NCBI RefSeq assembly: GCF_003852425.1
Contig: NZ_QAJN01000001.1
Location: forward strand, 307,009 to 371,008
Origin: Paucibacter sp. KBW04
GTDB taxonomy: Bacteria > Pseudomonadota > Gammaproteobacteria > Burkholderiales > Burkholderiaceae_C
Length of the DNA stretch: 64,000 nucleotides
Direction of reading: 5' to 3'
A program made the translations under genes and the position numbers. Below the pieces are notes generated by a model. The model did not search any database, was not told the DNA's origin, and was given only the letters and a program-made list of their open reading frames with translations. Shown piece by piece: positions 45,881 to 56,483 of the stretch (position 1 is the stretch's first letter; each line of letters starts with the position of its first letter).

Positions 45881-46441
45881 TCAAGAGTGCAGACGCAGAC
45901 TCATCAAGTCTTTGTCGAGGATGCGGCCGTCGGCCAGGCGGATGGCGCCGGGCAGGCGGCCATGACGCTGGAAGCCACAGCGCTCGTAAAGCCTGACGGC
46001 GGCGGTGTTGCTGGCGGTCACGCTCAGCGTGACCAGCTCCAGCACCGGTTCGCCGCGCAGCAGGGTGAGGGTGCGGCTGAGCAACTGCCGGCCCAGGCCC
46101 TGGCCGTGTAAATCGTCGCGCACCATCATGCCGACGATATGGGCGACATGCCTGACCTTGAGCCTGGCCTCGTGTTCGCAGCTGATGGCGCCCACCAACT
46201 CGGGCCCCACCCAGGCCAGCAGGGTGAACAGGCAGTGGCCGCCATTGCCCCCGCTCAGACGGCCTCTGTAGCTGTCGGCGTCGCGTTGCAACTCGGTCTC
46301 GTAGTCGGAGGTGAAGGCCTCCGGGTGGCGCGCCAACATGGCGTCGCGCAGGCCCTTGTAGGCGGGCAGGTCGGCCGTGTGCATGGGCCGAATTTGAGCG
46401 TCGGGTTTGGGTGACCAGGCGGGGGTGACAGGGCTGCTCAT
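45881..46441 (-). CDS. GNAT family N-acetyltransferase
   Basis: 186 residues. The acetyl-CoA binding motif VRDDLHGQGLGRQLL and the C-terminal SVTASNTAAVRLYERCGFQRHG are standard for GNAT enzymes of the RimI/PhnO-like class. It acetylates an amine, but the substrate is not predictable. It lies between mobA (seven bases upstream) and moeA (overlap or 14 bases) in a molybdenum-cofactor operon, so it may be a passenger or may modify a protein of that pathway. Confidence 0.88.
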   Translation of the reverse strand: MSSPVTPAWSPKPDAQIRPMHTADLPAYKGLRDAMLARHPEAFTSDYETELQRDADSYRGRLSGGNGGHCLFTLLAWVGPELVGAISCEHEARLKVRHVAHIVGMMVRDDLHGQGLGRQLLSRTLTLLRGEPVLELVTLSVTASNTAAVRLYERCGFQRHGRLPGAIRLADGRILDKDLMSLRLHS

Positions 46442-46448
46442 GCGGGGC

Positions 46449-47111
46449 TCAGCTGGGGTGGTCTGAGGCGGGCAAGAGGCTTTGCAAGGCCTGCAACTCG
46501 CTCAGATGGTTGGCGTTGAAAAAGGCTTGCTCATCACCCGCTGCGTCAAAGGGCAGGAGCACATGGTTCTGGGCACGCAGCCAGGTTTCGATCTTGCGGC
46601 CGCCGCCTTGCAGATAGGCGGCCAAGCTGCTCTTGAGCGAGGCGCGCAGCAGGCAAAAAACCGGCTGGATCTGCGGCCGTGGCGGCTCGCCCGGCACTGC
46701 ATCCTGGGCATTGATGCTGATGGGCACGGCCAGATCGGCGTTGGCCGCCACTGCCGCGGCGGCCAGGCGTTCGGCCAAGTCCGTGGGCAGCAAGGGCGTG
46801 TCGCAGGGCGCGCTGAGCAGCCATTCGGTCTCGCAGGCTTGCAGGCCGGCGAGCAGGCCCGCGAGCGGGCCGGCAAAGCTGTCATCGGCATCGCTGACGA
46901 CCCGCAGGCCCTGGGCGGCATAGGTCTTGAGATTGCGGTTGGCATTGATCAGCAGCGGGCCGACCTGGGGCTGCAGGCGCGCCAGCACCCATTCAAAAAG
47001 AGGCCGGCCCTGCAGCGGCTGCAGGCCTTTGTCCACGCCACCCATGCGGCTGCCGCGGCCACCGGCCAGCAGCAGGCCGGTGATGTCCTCAGGGGCGATG
47101 GTTCTGGGCAT
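46449..47111 (-). CDS. mobA: Molybdenum cofactor guanylyltransferase
   Basis: 220 residues. The nucleotidyltransferase signature LLLAGGRGSRMGGVDKGLQ at the N-terminus and the metal-binding APCDTP motif identify MobA. It joins GMP from GTP to Mo-molybdopterin, giving the MGD form that formate dehydrogenases and other DMSO-reductase-family enzymes need. ATG at 47111 lies four bases after the moaA stop. It supports the Mo-bisMGD formate dehydrogenase encoded about 20 kb upstream. Confidence 0.94.
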   Translation of the reverse strand: MPRTIAPEDITGLLLAGGRGSRMGGVDKGLQPLQGRPLFEWVLARLQPQVGPLLINANRNLKTYAAQGLRVVSDADDSFAGPLAGLLAGLQACETEWLLSAPCDTPLLPTDLAERLAAAAVAANADLAVPISINAQDAVPGEPPRPQIQPVFCLLRASLKSSLAAYLQGGGRKIETWLRAQNHVLLPFDAAGDEQAFFNANHLSELQALQSLLPASDHPS

Positions 47112-47115
47112 GGGT

Positions 47116-48231
47116 TCAGCCGCCGATGTAATGCATCTCGACCCGTCGCTGGGCCGGCGTGCCTTCGGTCTGGCCACTTGAGCGCAGCTGGGAGTAGCGG
47201 TCGGTGCGCTGGCTCCACAGCCCGCGCAAGGCCTGGCCCAGGGCACTGTCGTCGGCGCTGCCGCGTAGCAAACCGCGCAGATCAGCGCCCTGGTGTGCGA
47301 ACAAGCACATAAAGAGCCGGCCTTCGGTAGACAGGCGGGCGCGGTTGCAGTCGCCGCAAAAAGCCTTGCTGACGCTGGAGATCAGGCCGATCTCGCCGCC
47401 CCCGTCGGCATAGGTCCAGCGCTCGGCCGTTTCGCCGGGGGCGCTGGCCTCCAGGGCCTGCATGGGGAACTCGCTTTGCAGCAAGGCCAAGACCTCGCGT
47501 GAGGGCAGAACCTCGGCCATCTGCCAGCCATTGCTGGCGCCCACATCCATGTACTCGATGAAGCGCAGGATGATGCCGGTGCCGCGGAAGTGGCGGGCCA
47601 TGGGCAGGATCTGGTCCTCATTCGTGCCGCGCTTGACCACCATATTCACTTTGATGGGGCCTAAGCCCACGGCCTGGGCGGCGGCAATGCCGTCCAGCAC
47701 CTCGCCTACGGGGAAGCCCACATCGTTCATGCGCTGAAACTGGGCGTCATCCAGACCGTCCAGGCTGACGGTGATGCGCTGCAGGCCGGCGTCCTTCAGG
47801 GCCTGCGCCTTTTTCTTCAGCAAGGAGCCATTGGTGGTCAACGTCAGGTCCAGGGGCAGGCCCTCGGGCGTGCGGAGCTGGGCCAGCATCTCAATCAGCG
47901 TTTCGATATGCCGGCGCAAAAGCGGTTCGCCCCCGGTCAGGCGCAGCTTTTGCACGCCTTGGGCCGCGAAGACACGGGCCAGGCGGGTGATCTCCTCAAA
48001 GCTCAGCAGATCGGCATGGGGCAGGAATTCGTAGTGCTTGTCGAACACCTCTTTGGGCATGCAGTAGCTGCAGCGGAAGTTGCAGCGGTCGGTGACCGAG
48101 ATGCGCAGATCGCGCAGCGGCCGCCCCAGGGCGTCCAGCAAGGGGCCGTGCTCCGGCGTCGGGCCCGCAGCGGAGGGAATGGCCAGCAAACCGCGCTGGT
48201 CGGCGATGGGGATGACTTTGGCGTCGGACAT
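47116..48231 (-). CDS. moaA: GTP 3',8-cyclase (radical SAM)
   Basis: 371 residues. The radical-SAM cluster C50xxxC54xxC57 ([13 protein letters not shown]), the TGGEPLLRR motif, and the C-terminal second cluster ([19 protein letters not shown]) are all in place, and the protein ends with the Gly-Gly tail (HYIGG) needed in MoaA. It starts molybdopterin synthesis by rearranging GTP. ATG at 48231 gives the natural start; the frame continues upstream. First gene of the moaA-mobA-GNAT-moeA operon. Confidence 0.95.
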   Translation of the reverse strand: MSDAKVIPIADQRGLLAIPSAAGPTPEHGPLLDALGRPLRDLRISVTDRCNFRCSYCMPKEVFDKHYEFLPHADLLSFEEITRLARVFAAQGVQKLRLTGGEPLLRRHIETLIEMLAQLRTPEGLPLDLTLTTNGSLLKKKAQALKDAGLQRITVSLDGLDDAQFQRMNDVGFPVGEVLDGIAAAQAVGLGPIKVNMVVKRGTNEDQILPMARHFRGTGIILRFIEYMDVGASNGWQMAEVLPSREVLALLQSEFPMQALEASAPGETAERWTYADGGGEIGLISSVSKAFCGDCNRARLSTEGRLFMCLFAHQGADLRGLLRGSADDSALGQALRGLWSQRTDRYSQLRSSGQTEGTPAQRRVEMHYIGG

Positions 48232-48357
48232 GGGCTTGATTGTGCCTTGGCGCAAGCCGCAGCTCAGGCAAAGCGGGCGGGGGAGGTGGGGGCTTTGAGT
48301 TCGGCAGGCGCGGCGCCAAGGCAACTGGGTGGGCGGCTCGTGGAAAGGCCGACGGGA

Positions 48358-50166
48358 TCAGTGCAGGGAGGGGCCTAGCCATTGCTTGAGCAGGAGCAAA
48401 AGCTGCGACGCATCCAGAGGCTTGCGCAGCACCAGGAATCCGTCGCGTTCGGCCTGCTGCAATTCGGGCGAGGAAAACTCGCCGCTGATTATGGCGCCGC
48501 TGGCGTCGGGGCAGCGCGCGAACAGGGCTTTCAAGACCTCGACACCGCTATCGCCAGAGCGTAGGCGTTGGTCACACAAAATGGCTTGAGGTGCAAAGCC
48601 TTGCTCCAGCAAGGCGAAAGCCTCCTGCGCCGAACTGGCGCAGCGAGCTTCTATGCCCCAAGCCTGCATCAGACTCAGCCAGGCGGATGAGACCTGGGGG
48701 TCGTCCTCGACGATCAGGCAGTGCCCCTGCAGTGTCGGCGGTGTCAGCGCCTCGCCGATGGCCGGGGACAGGGTTTGGAGCGGCGCTGGTCGGCTCGCTG
48801 CTGGCAGTTGTATCCAGAAGCAGGAGCCACGCTTCTCTCGGGACTCCAGCCCATAGCTCGCGCCCATCAGCTTGGCACAACGCGCCACCACCGCCAGCCC
48901 CAGGCCATGGCCGGCACTGTCGAAATGCCAAGCCTGTTCGTGCCTGTAAAAAGGTGAGTAGACCTTGCTTTTGTCGTCGTCGGAGACGCCCATGCCGGTG
49001 TCCCAAACCTCCAACCGCCATTGATCGCCCCGACGCCGCGGCCCAAGCAGCACCCCGCCCTTGGTGGTGTAGCGCAAGGCGTTGTGGACCAGATTCACCA
49101 GGGATTGTTTGAGCAAAAGAGGATCAGCGGCCACTAGGCAGGGGGCTTTTGGAATGGCGGCGCGCAGGACCAGATGGCGGCTTTTTGCTTCTTCCCCGAA
49201 AAGGGTGGTCACTTCCTGCAGCAGGGGTTTGATGTTGACCGTTTGCAGTTGGACGTTGAGGGCGCCGCCTTCGATTCTGGACAAATCGAGCAGGGCGCTG
49301 AACATGCGGGTGATGGAGCGCACGCTGTAGCGCAGGTCCTTGAGTGGGGGCACCAGGCTGGGGTCTTGATTGCGGTGCGCGATGGATTCGATCAAAAAGC
49401 CCATGGCATGCACGGGTTGGCGGAGGTCGTGGCTGGCCGTGGAGAGGAATTGGTTCTTGGACTGCAGGGCCGACTCTGCCTCCTCCTTGGCCATGCGGTA
49501 GCGCTCGGCCAGCTGCTTGCTGTCTTCCTCAAGCTGCATGTACTTTACGAAGAACTGATGCGAGCTGATGGTGTGACGGTGGATGGTGACGACGTAGATC
49601 AGGCTGAGAAATAGCGTGGCCGGCCACTCCGAGCCGAAGACCCAAGGCGTGGCCAAAAGGCAAACGCCCCATGACATCAGAAAGAATCGATTGAAGGTGC
49701 CAATCTCGGGCGATTGATGGGTCGCATTGCCTGCAATCATGGCGGCTTGCGTGGTCAGCAACAGGTAGGCAAAGGCGCTTGGCACGCGTCCAGCGGTGAG
49801 GATGGACAGCAGGCTGACGCCAAGCCCGTGCAATAGCGCCAGGCGGTGAATAATCGGCAGCCATTTTTCCAGCGCCTGGCTGGCGGGCATTTGAATACCG
49901 TCTCTTTGAAAGGCTTGGGTCAGCGCAAGAACCCAGGCATTGCCGAGGGCGTAGGCCAGCAGCCAGACCCACATGGTCCTGAGATCGAGTTTGAGGACTC
50001 CCATCCAGATCAGGAAGGGGGCGCCCACAAAAGGCATGGCATGAACGCTGAAGGCCAGGCGCTTGAAGGCCATGCCCAGCAGCTGTAGGCGCGCTTGCTC
50101 GGGCAGCGTGTGCCGGGGCGCATTCCACAGCCTCTGTACGTGGCCGCGCCAGCGATCAAAATTCAT
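48358..50166 (-). CDS. Hybrid sensor histidine kinase with C-terminal receiver
   Basis: 602 residues. The N-terminal 200 residues hold about six membrane helices with no known sensor motif. A kinase core follows with STASHDLRQPVHAMG (phospho-His), NLVHNALRYT, DTGMGV and GHGLGLAVV. The C-terminal receiver has EDD and the acceptor Asp in ILCDQRLRSG. Kinases with the HDLRQP box normally pair with a LuxR-type regulator; none is adjacent. The signal is unknown. A palindrome at 50295-50314 lies upstream. A related kinase is encoded at the right edge of the window. Confidence 0.92.
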   Translation of the reverse strand: MNFDRWRGHVQRLWNAPRHTLPEQARLQLLGMAFKRLAFSVHAMPFVGAPFLIWMGVLKLDLRTMWVWLLAYALGNAWVLALTQAFQRDGIQMPASQALEKWLPIIHRLALLHGLGVSLLSILTAGRVPSAFAYLLLTTQAAMIAGNATHQSPEIGTFNRFFLMSWGVCLLATPWVFGSEWPATLFLSLIYVVTIHRHTISSHQFFVKYMQLEEDSKQLAERYRMAKEEAESALQSKNQFLSTASHDLRQPVHAMGFLIESIAHRNQDPSLVPPLKDLRYSVRSITRMFSALLDLSRIEGGALNVQLQTVNIKPLLQEVTTLFGEEAKSRHLVLRAAIPKAPCLVAADPLLLKQSLVNLVHNALRYTTKGGVLLGPRRRGDQWRLEVWDTGMGVSDDDKSKVYSPFYRHEQAWHFDSAGHGLGLAVVARCAKLMGASYGLESREKRGSCFWIQLPAASRPAPLQTLSPAIGEALTPPTLQGHCLIVEDDPQVSSAWLSLMQAWGIEARCASSAQEAFALLEQGFAPQAILCDQRLRSGDSGVEVLKALFARCPDASGAIISGEFSSPELQQAERDGFLVLRKPLDASQLLLLLKQWLGPSLH

Positions 50167-50294
50167 GGGCCGGGCTTTGATTCAGCTTGCGGGTTGGGTC
50201 ATGTCATTGAGTTGGGCTGTTCTCGCGCCGCGAAGTTAACAGGGCAGCGCCGCCCCCTCTGATCGGAGGCTAGCACTTTGTTTGCGGCGCTTGG

Positions 50295-50314
50295 AACCCT
50301 CCCGAAGTAGGGTT
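50295..50314. promoter_or_regulatory. Palindrome upstream of the hybrid kinase gene
   Basis: Arms AACCCT and AGGGTT around CCCGAAGT form a 20-base inverted repeat in the 179-base gap between paaY and the hybrid kinase, about 130 bases before the kinase start. It could be an operator for a response regulator, or a weak terminator for paaY, although no T-run follows. Confidence 0.4.
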
Positions 50315-50345
50315 GGCCATGAAGGGGTTTAGCCTGTCAGCAAAC

Positions 50346-50948
50346 TCAGGATCTCTTGCTCGCCACCAGGGTCTTGGGGCCTTGCACCTGCAGGCGCGGG
50401 CGATTGGCCTCTTCTTCCGTCAGCGGCTGAACTTCAACCAAGCTGGCTTGGCAGCGCAGGGTCAGGTCTTGATAGGTCTGCGTGCCCTGCAGCTTCCAAC
50501 GGATTTCGTTTTCGGTGAGCTCGCGCATCACCTTGGCGGGCAGGCCGGCGATCAGGGACTTTTCGGGCAGCTTGAGCCCGGCGCGCACAAAGGCGCAGGC
50601 GGCCACGATGCTGTAGGCCCCCACCTCGGCCTCGTCCATCACCACCGCATTCATGCCGACCAAGGCGTCGTGGCGGATCACGCAGCCATGCAGCACGGCG
50701 CCGTGGCCGATATGGCCATTCGTTTCCACCAGCGTTTCCGAGTCCGGAAATCCGTGGATCACGCATGTGTCTTGAACATTGACACCTTCTTGCAGCACGA
50801 TGCGTCCGAAGTCCGCACGCAAGGAGGCGCAGGGCCCGATATAGCAGCCGGGGCCGACGATCACATCGCCGATCAACACGGCTGTAGGGTGCACATAGCT
50901 ACTTGGGTGAACCACGGGGGTGACGCCGTCGATGGCATAGCTGGGCAT
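50346..50948 (-). CDS. paaY: PaaY, gamma-carbonic-anhydrase-like thioesterase of the phenylacetate pathway
   Basis: 200 residues of left-handed beta-helix hexapeptide repeats (for example [20 protein letters not shown]) with the metal-ligand histidines ([26 protein letters not shown]). E. coli PaaY is a thioesterase that clears dead-end CoA ring products of the pathway. ATG at 50948 gives the conserved start [20 protein letters not shown]. It is divergent from paaG, with the candidate PaaR operator between them. Confidence 0.92.
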   Translation of the reverse strand: MPSYAIDGVTPVVHPSSYVHPTAVLIGDVIVGPGCYIGPCASLRADFGRIVLQEGVNVQDTCVIHGFPDSETLVETNGHIGHGAVLHGCVIRHDALVGMNAVVMDEAEVGAYSIVAACAFVRAGLKLPEKSLIAGLPAKVMRELTENEIRWKLQGTQTYQDLTLRCQASLVEVQPLTEEEANRPRLQVQGPKTLVASKRS

Positions 50949-51021
50949 GGCAAAACTCGCTAATTTAGGGTTATCACTGAGGCGCCTGACTTGCGCTAAA
51001 TCAAACACAAGCCTACGATCT

Positions 51022-51035
51022 ACCGACCGGTCGGT
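51022..51035. promoter_or_regulatory. Candidate PaaR operator in the divergent paaY/paaG promoter region
   Basis: ACCGACCGGTCGGT is a perfect 14-base palindrome, of the type bound by TetR-family repressors. A paaG-side TTGACA begins at 51044. On the paaY side a TTGACC overlaps the palindrome itself (51032-51037, minus strand), with a weak TAGGCT 17 bases on. A bound repressor would block both directions. A TetR-type paaR gene closes the operon at 57616. Confidence 0.82.
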
Positions 51036-51158
51036 CAAGAGTGTTGACATTTGCCGGTCCCCTGGATTGAAAACGGCATCACCGCTTGCAGCCAAGCGGC
51101 AGTGCATGAATTTGATCCCAAACCCCTCAGATTCCTAGCCAGAAGCAAGCCCCTAGCC

Positions 51159-51968
51159 ATGCAAGAAACGCATATCCTGTCCAGCCAAGAAGGCGCGGTG
51201 CTGACCCTGACGCTGAACCGCCCGCAGGCCTTGAATGCCTTCACTTCCAGCATGCTGAGCGAATTGCGCCAGGCCCTGGATGCGGCGGCTGGTGATGCGG
51301 CGGTGCGCTGTGTGGTCATCACCGGCGCGGGGCGAGGCTTTTGCGCCGGCCAGGATTTGTCTGACCCCATGGTCAAGCCGCCCGAGGCCGCTGACGCGGA
51401 TCAGTCGGCCAAGGACATCGGCCTCTTGCTGGACGGCTTCTACATTCCTCTGGCCCAGCGCGTGCGCAGCATGCCGGTGCCGGTGATCGCGGCGGTGAAT
51501 GGTGTGGCAGCCGGTGCCGGTGCCAATTTCGCCCTGGGCTGCGATCTGGTGCTGGCCGGCAAGTCGGCCAGTTTCATCCAGGCTTTTTCCAAGATTGGCC
51601 TGGTGCCTGACTGCGGCGGCACCTGGTTGCTGCCCCGCCTAGTGGGCCGTGCCCGTGCCCTGCAACTGGCCTTGCTGGGTGAAAAGCTGTCGGCCGAGGC
51701 CGCGCAGTCCATGGGTCTGATCTACCAGTGCCTGCCCGATGAAGAATTGGCGAGCGCCGCTCAGGCCCTGGCTCAGCGCATGAGCCAGATGCCGGTGCGC
51801 GCCCTGGCCGAGACCCGCCGCGCCATCGACGCAGCTGGCTTGCTGGACTTTGACGATGCCTTGAAGCTGGAGGCCAAGTTGCAGAGCCAACAAGGCTTCA
51901 GCGCCGACTACAAGGAAGGCGTGCAGGCCTTTATGCAAAAGCGCGCACCCAAGTTCACCGACCGCTGA
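51159..51968 (+). CDS. paaG: 1,2-epoxyphenylacetyl-CoA isomerase
   Basis: 269 residues of the enoyl-CoA hydratase/isomerase (crotonase) fold: TGAGRGFCAGQDLSD, AAVNGVAAGAGANFALGCDLVLA and SKIGLVPDCGGTWLLPRLVG. The GQDLSD and VPDCGG segments are characteristic of PaaG, which converts the ring epoxide to the oxepin. ATG at 51159 gives MQETHILSSQEGAVLTLTL. First gene of the paa operon, some 120 bases from the candidate operator. Confidence 0.93.
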   Translation: MQETHILSSQEGAVLTLTLNRPQALNAFTSSMLSELRQALDAAAGDAAVRCVVITGAGRGFCAGQDLSDPMVKPPEAADADQSAKDIGLLLDGFYIPLAQRVRSMPVPVIAAVNGVAAGAGANFALGCDLVLAGKSASFIQAFSKIGLVPDCGGTWLLPRLVGRARALQLALLGEKLSAEAAQSMGLIYQCLPDEELASAAQALAQRMSQMPVRALAETRRAIDAAGLLDFDDALKLEAKLQSQQGFSADYKEGVQAFMQKRAPKFTDR

Positions 51969-51985
51969 ACGAGGCAAAAAAAGCC

Positions 51986-52453
51986 ATGAATGCACAACAA
52001 ATCGCTGAAGCGGTCAGGGATGGCATGTTTGCCAACGACCGCGCGTCCAAGGGTCTGGGCATGGAGATTCTGGCGATCGCGCCGGGCTCGGCCACCCTGG
52101 CCATGACGGTGACAGAGTCCATGCTCAATGGCTTTGACATCTGCCACGGCGGCTTCATCACCACATTGGCCGACTCGGCCTTTGCCTTCGCCTGCAACTC
52201 CTACAACGAGTTGACGGTGGCCTCGGGCTTTGCCATCGACATCGTGGCACCGTCCCGTCTGGGAGATCGGCTCAAAGCCGTTGCCCACGAGGTGTCGCTG
52301 GCCGGTCGTACCGGCGTTTACGACATCACCATCACCAATCAAATGGACGAACTGGTGGCCGTGTTCCGAGGCAAGTCCTATCGCATCAAGGGCAAGCCCG
52401 TGGTGCTCTTGCCCGTGCCACCCGTGCCCCCCGCGTCCGAGGAGACTGCTTGA
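51986..52453 (+). CDS. paaI: Hydroxyphenylacetyl-CoA thioesterase
   Basis: 155 residues of the hot-dog fold. The catalytic region NGFDICHGGFITTLADSAFAFACNS, with its Asn and acidic residue, and the length match PaaI. It hydrolyses stalled phenylacetyl-CoA derivatives and recovers CoA. It lies 17 bases after paaG. The Pro/Val-rich tail (VVLLPVPPVPPASEETA) is longer than in E. coli and of unknown use. Confidence 0.93.
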   Translation: MNAQQIAEAVRDGMFANDRASKGLGMEILAIAPGSATLAMTVTESMLNGFDICHGGFITTLADSAFAFACNSYNELTVASGFAIDIVAPSRLGDRLKAVAHEVSLAGRTGVYDITITNQMDELVAVFRGKSYRIKGKPVVLLPVPPVPPASEETA

Positions 52454-52455
52454 CC

Positions 52456-53766
<1,311 letters not shown>

Positions 53767-53789
53767 GAAAGAGATTTCAGGAGTAAGTC

Positions 53790-54791
53790 ATGTACACCCA
53801 AGCCATGAGCGTCGGCCCTCAAGATGTGGCCGCCAAGGTCAAGAGCGCCGAGGAAGCCCAAAAGGAAGCCGCGTTCGAAGCCCGCATTGATGCGGGAGAC
53901 TTCATCGAAGCCAAAGACTGGATGCCCGAGCATTACCGCAAGACCTTGGTGCGCCAGATCAGCCAGCACGCGCACTCCGAGATCGTCGGCATGCTGCCCG
54001 AGGGCAACTGGATCACCCGCGCGCCCACGCTCAAGCGCAAGGCGATTCTCTTGGCCAAGGTGCAAGACGAGGGCGGCCACGGCCTCTATCTTTACTCCGC
54101 CGCCGAGACCTTAGGGACAAGCCGCGACCAGATGCTGGACGCTTTGCATTCCGGCAAGGCCAAGTACAGCTCCATCTTCAACTACCCCACGCTGAGCTGG
54201 GCTGATATCGGCGTGATCGGCTGGCTGGTGGATGGCGCGGCCATCATGAACCAGGTGCCGCTGTGCCGCTGCTCTTTCGCGCCTTACGCTCGCGCCATGA
54301 TTCGCGTTTGCCGCGAAGAAAGCTTCCACCAACGCCAGGGTTATGAGTCCCTGCTGGTGATGATGCGCGATGGCACGCCCGAGCAAAAAGCCATGGTGCA
54401 GGATGCGGTGAACCGCTGGTGGTGGCCTTCGCTGATGATGTTCGGCCCGGCCGACAAAGACTCGCCCAACTCCGAGCAATCCATGCGCTGGGGCATCAAG
54501 CGCATCTCCAACGACGATCTGCGCCAGAAGTTTGTGGACGCCACCATCCCTCAGGCCGAGGTGCTAGGCGTGACCGTGCCCGACGCCGATCTGAAGTGGA
54601 ATGCCGAGACGGAGCACTACGACTTTGGCGCCATCGATTGGGCGGAGTTCTGGCGTGTGGTGGGCGGCGACGGCCCCTGCAACCGTGAGCGCCTGGCCGC
54701 CCGCGTCAAGGCCTGGGACGAAGGCGCTTGGGTGCGTGAAGCAGCCCTGGCCCATGCGAAGAAACAGTCACTCAAAGCCAAGGCCGCCTGA
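53790..54791 (+). CDS. paaA: Phenylacetyl-CoA 1,2-epoxidase catalytic subunit
   Basis: 333 residues. The diiron ligands are visible in two EX(n)EXXH-like segments: [17 protein letters not shown] and [15 protein letters not shown]. PaaA with PaaC forms the core of the multicomponent monooxygenase that epoxidises the ring of phenylacetyl-CoA with O2. It follows paaK by 23 bases; ATG at 53790 has CAGGAG upstream. Confidence 0.96.
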   Translation: MYTQAMSVGPQDVAAKVKSAEEAQKEAAFEARIDAGDFIEAKDWMPEHYRKTLVRQISQHAHSEIVGMLPEGNWITRAPTLKRKAILLAKVQDEGGHGLYLYSAAETLGTSRDQMLDALHSGKAKYSSIFNYPTLSWADIGVIGWLVDGAAIMNQVPLCRCSFAPYARAMIRVCREESFHQRQGYESLLVMMRDGTPEQKAMVQDAVNRWWWPSLMMFGPADKDSPNSEQSMRWGIKRISNDDLRQKFVDATIPQAEVLGVTVPDADLKWNAETEHYDFGAIDWAEFWRVVGGDGPCNRERLAARVKAWDEGAWVREAALAHAKKQSLKAKAA

Positions 54792-54827
54792 GCCTGCGCC
54801 CAGCAACAAGATCAAGGATTTAGCATC

Positions 54828-55142
54828 ATGAGCGAAGCCCCTAAAACCCAGCCCAGCAGCCAGAACGAATGGCCTTTGTGGGAAGTCTTTGTCCGCAGCA
54901 AGGCCGGCCTGGACCACAAGCATTGCGGCAGCCTGCACGCCCCGGACGCCAAGATGGCGGTGCAGATGGCGCGTGAGGTCTACACCCGCCGCCAGGAAGG
55001 CACCAGCATCTGGGTGGTGCTGTCCAGCCAGATCGTGGCCTCGGACCCGGGCGAGAAGGGCATGTACTTCGACCCCATGGAAGACAAGGTTTACCGCCAC
55101 CCCACGTTCTACGAACTCCCCGAGTCCGTGAACCATATGTGA
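54828..55142 (+). CDS. paaB: Phenylacetyl-CoA epoxidase subunit PaaB
   Basis: 104 residues, near the usual size. The conserved core is WPLWEVFVRSKAGLDHKHCG, SLHAPDAKMAVQMAREVYTRR and a C-terminal YRHPTFYELPESVNHM. PaaB bridges the PaaAC heterodimers and is needed for full activity. It lies between paaA and paaC, as in other paa clusters. Confidence 0.96.
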   Translation: MSEAPKTQPSSQNEWPLWEVFVRSKAGLDHKHCGSLHAPDAKMAVQMAREVYTRRQEGTSIWVVLSSQIVASDPGEKGMYFDPMEDKVYRHPTFYELPESVNHM

Positions 55143-55156
55143 TCGAAAGTCCGTTT

Positions 55157-55957
55157 ATGTCTACCGCTTCGATCCAAGTCGGCAACAAGGCCGATGTTCA
55201 CTACCTGCTGCGCCTGGCCGATGCCTGCCTGATCCTCTCCCAGCGTCTGGGCGAGTGGTGCGGTCATGCGCCTATTCTTGAAGAAGACCTGGCCCTGTCC
55301 AATATGGCCCTGGACCTGGTGGGCCAGGCCCGCGGCCTGCTGACCCGTGCGGGCCAGCTCGACGGCCAAGGCCATGACGAAGACCAGCTCGCCTTTTTGC
55401 GCGACGAGCGCCAGTACTTCAACCCGGTCTTGATGGAGTTGCCCAATAGCGCCAGCGGCAATCAACAGCCGGGCGACTTCGCCTTTACCCAGCTGCGCAA
55501 CTTCGCCGTGGCGACCTGGTTGCAGCTGCTGTGGCATGAACTGCAAAGCTCCAGCGACGCCGAGGTGGCTGCGATTGCCGCCAAGGCCGTCAAGGAAGCG
55601 CGTTACCAGCAGCAGCATGCGGCCGATTGGGTCGTTCGCCTGGGCGACGGCACCGACGAGTCCGCCGCCAAGATGCGTGCGGCCCTGGCCGTGCTCTGGC
55701 CTTACTTCAACGAGCTGTTTGCCGACGACGCCATCAGCGCGGCCGCCGCGGCCCAAGGCCTGGGCCCGCAATGGTCCAGCTTGCAGCCCCAGTGGCAGGC
55801 GCAGATGAACGAGATCCTGGCCGAGGCCGGTTTGGCCCACCCCAAACCCAGCGCCTACGTCCCCTCGGGCATTCTCGGCATCCATAGCGAGCATATGGGC
55901 CATCTGCTGGCCGAGATGCAGTATCTGCAGCGCGCCTACCCCGGCGGCAAGTGGTAA
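55157..55957 (+). CDS. paaC: Phenylacetyl-CoA epoxidase subunit PaaC
   Basis: 266 residues, a ferritin-like helical protein related to PaaA but structural. Typical segments are LADACLILSQRLGEWCGHAP, LEEDLALSNMALDLVGQARGLL and SGILGIHSEHMGHLLAEMQYLQR. It supports PaaA in the heterodimer. I chose ATG at 55157; GTG at 55139 overlapping the paaB end is an alternative. Confidence 0.95.
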   Translation: MSTASIQVGNKADVHYLLRLADACLILSQRLGEWCGHAPILEEDLALSNMALDLVGQARGLLTRAGQLDGQGHDEDQLAFLRDERQYFNPVLMELPNSASGNQQPGDFAFTQLRNFAVATWLQLLWHELQSSSDAEVAAIAAKAVKEARYQQQHAADWVVRLGDGTDESAAKMRAALAVLWPYFNELFADDAISAAAAAQGLGPQWSSLQPQWQAQMNEILAEAGLAHPKPSAYVPSGILGIHSEHMGHLLAEMQYLQRAYPGGKW

Positions 55958-55959
55958 TC

Positions 55960-56478
55960 ATGCAAGAAGTGCAATCCTCCTCCTGTGGCCGCCTGGAAGC
56001 GGCCTGGGAGGTCTTGCGCCAGATCCCCGACCCCGAGGTGCCGGTGATCTCGCTGTGGGAGCTGGGCATTGTGCGGGACCTGCGCGAAACCGCTGGCGGC
56101 CTGGAGGTGGTGCTGACGCCCACTTACAGCGGCTGCCCGGCCACCGAATTGATTCAGGACGATGTGCGCGCCGCCCTGGCGCGCTTTGGTACGGTCGAGA
56201 TCATTTTGCAAAGAGCCCCGGCCTGGACGACGGACTGGATCAGCGAGGCCGGGCGCGAGAAGCTGCGCGCCTATGGCATCGCGCCTCCCGGCCGTGTGCT
56301 GGACGCTGGCGAGCAGCCGATACGCCTGGTACATCGCGCCTCGCTGACGCAACTGGCCTGCCCGCGCTGTGGCAGCGCGAACACCGAGAAGCTCTCGGCC
56401 TTTGGCTCCACGGCCTGCAAGGCGCTGTACCGCTGCCTGGCCTGCCGCGAGCCCTTTGAATACTTCAAACCCATTTAA
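55960..56478 (+). CDS. paaD: PaaD, Fe-S assembly factor for the phenylacetyl-CoA epoxidase
   Basis: 172 residues. An N-terminal MIP18/DUF59 domain (IPDPEVPVISLWELGIVRDL, TYSGCPATELIQDD) is followed by a four-cysteine ribbon (CPRCGSANTEKLSAFGSTAC and CLAC). PaaD is needed for maturation, probably of the Fe-S reductase PaaE. ATG is two bases past the paaC stop and the gene ends five bases before paaE. Confidence 0.95.
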   Translation: MQEVQSSSCGRLEAAWEVLRQIPDPEVPVISLWELGIVRDLRETAGGLEVVLTPTYSGCPATELIQDDVRAALARFGTVEIILQRAPAWTTDWISEAGREKLRAYGIAPPGRVLDAGEQPIRLVHRASLTQLACPRCGSANTEKLSAFGSTACKALYRCLACREPFEYFKPI

Positions 56479-56483
56479 AAACC

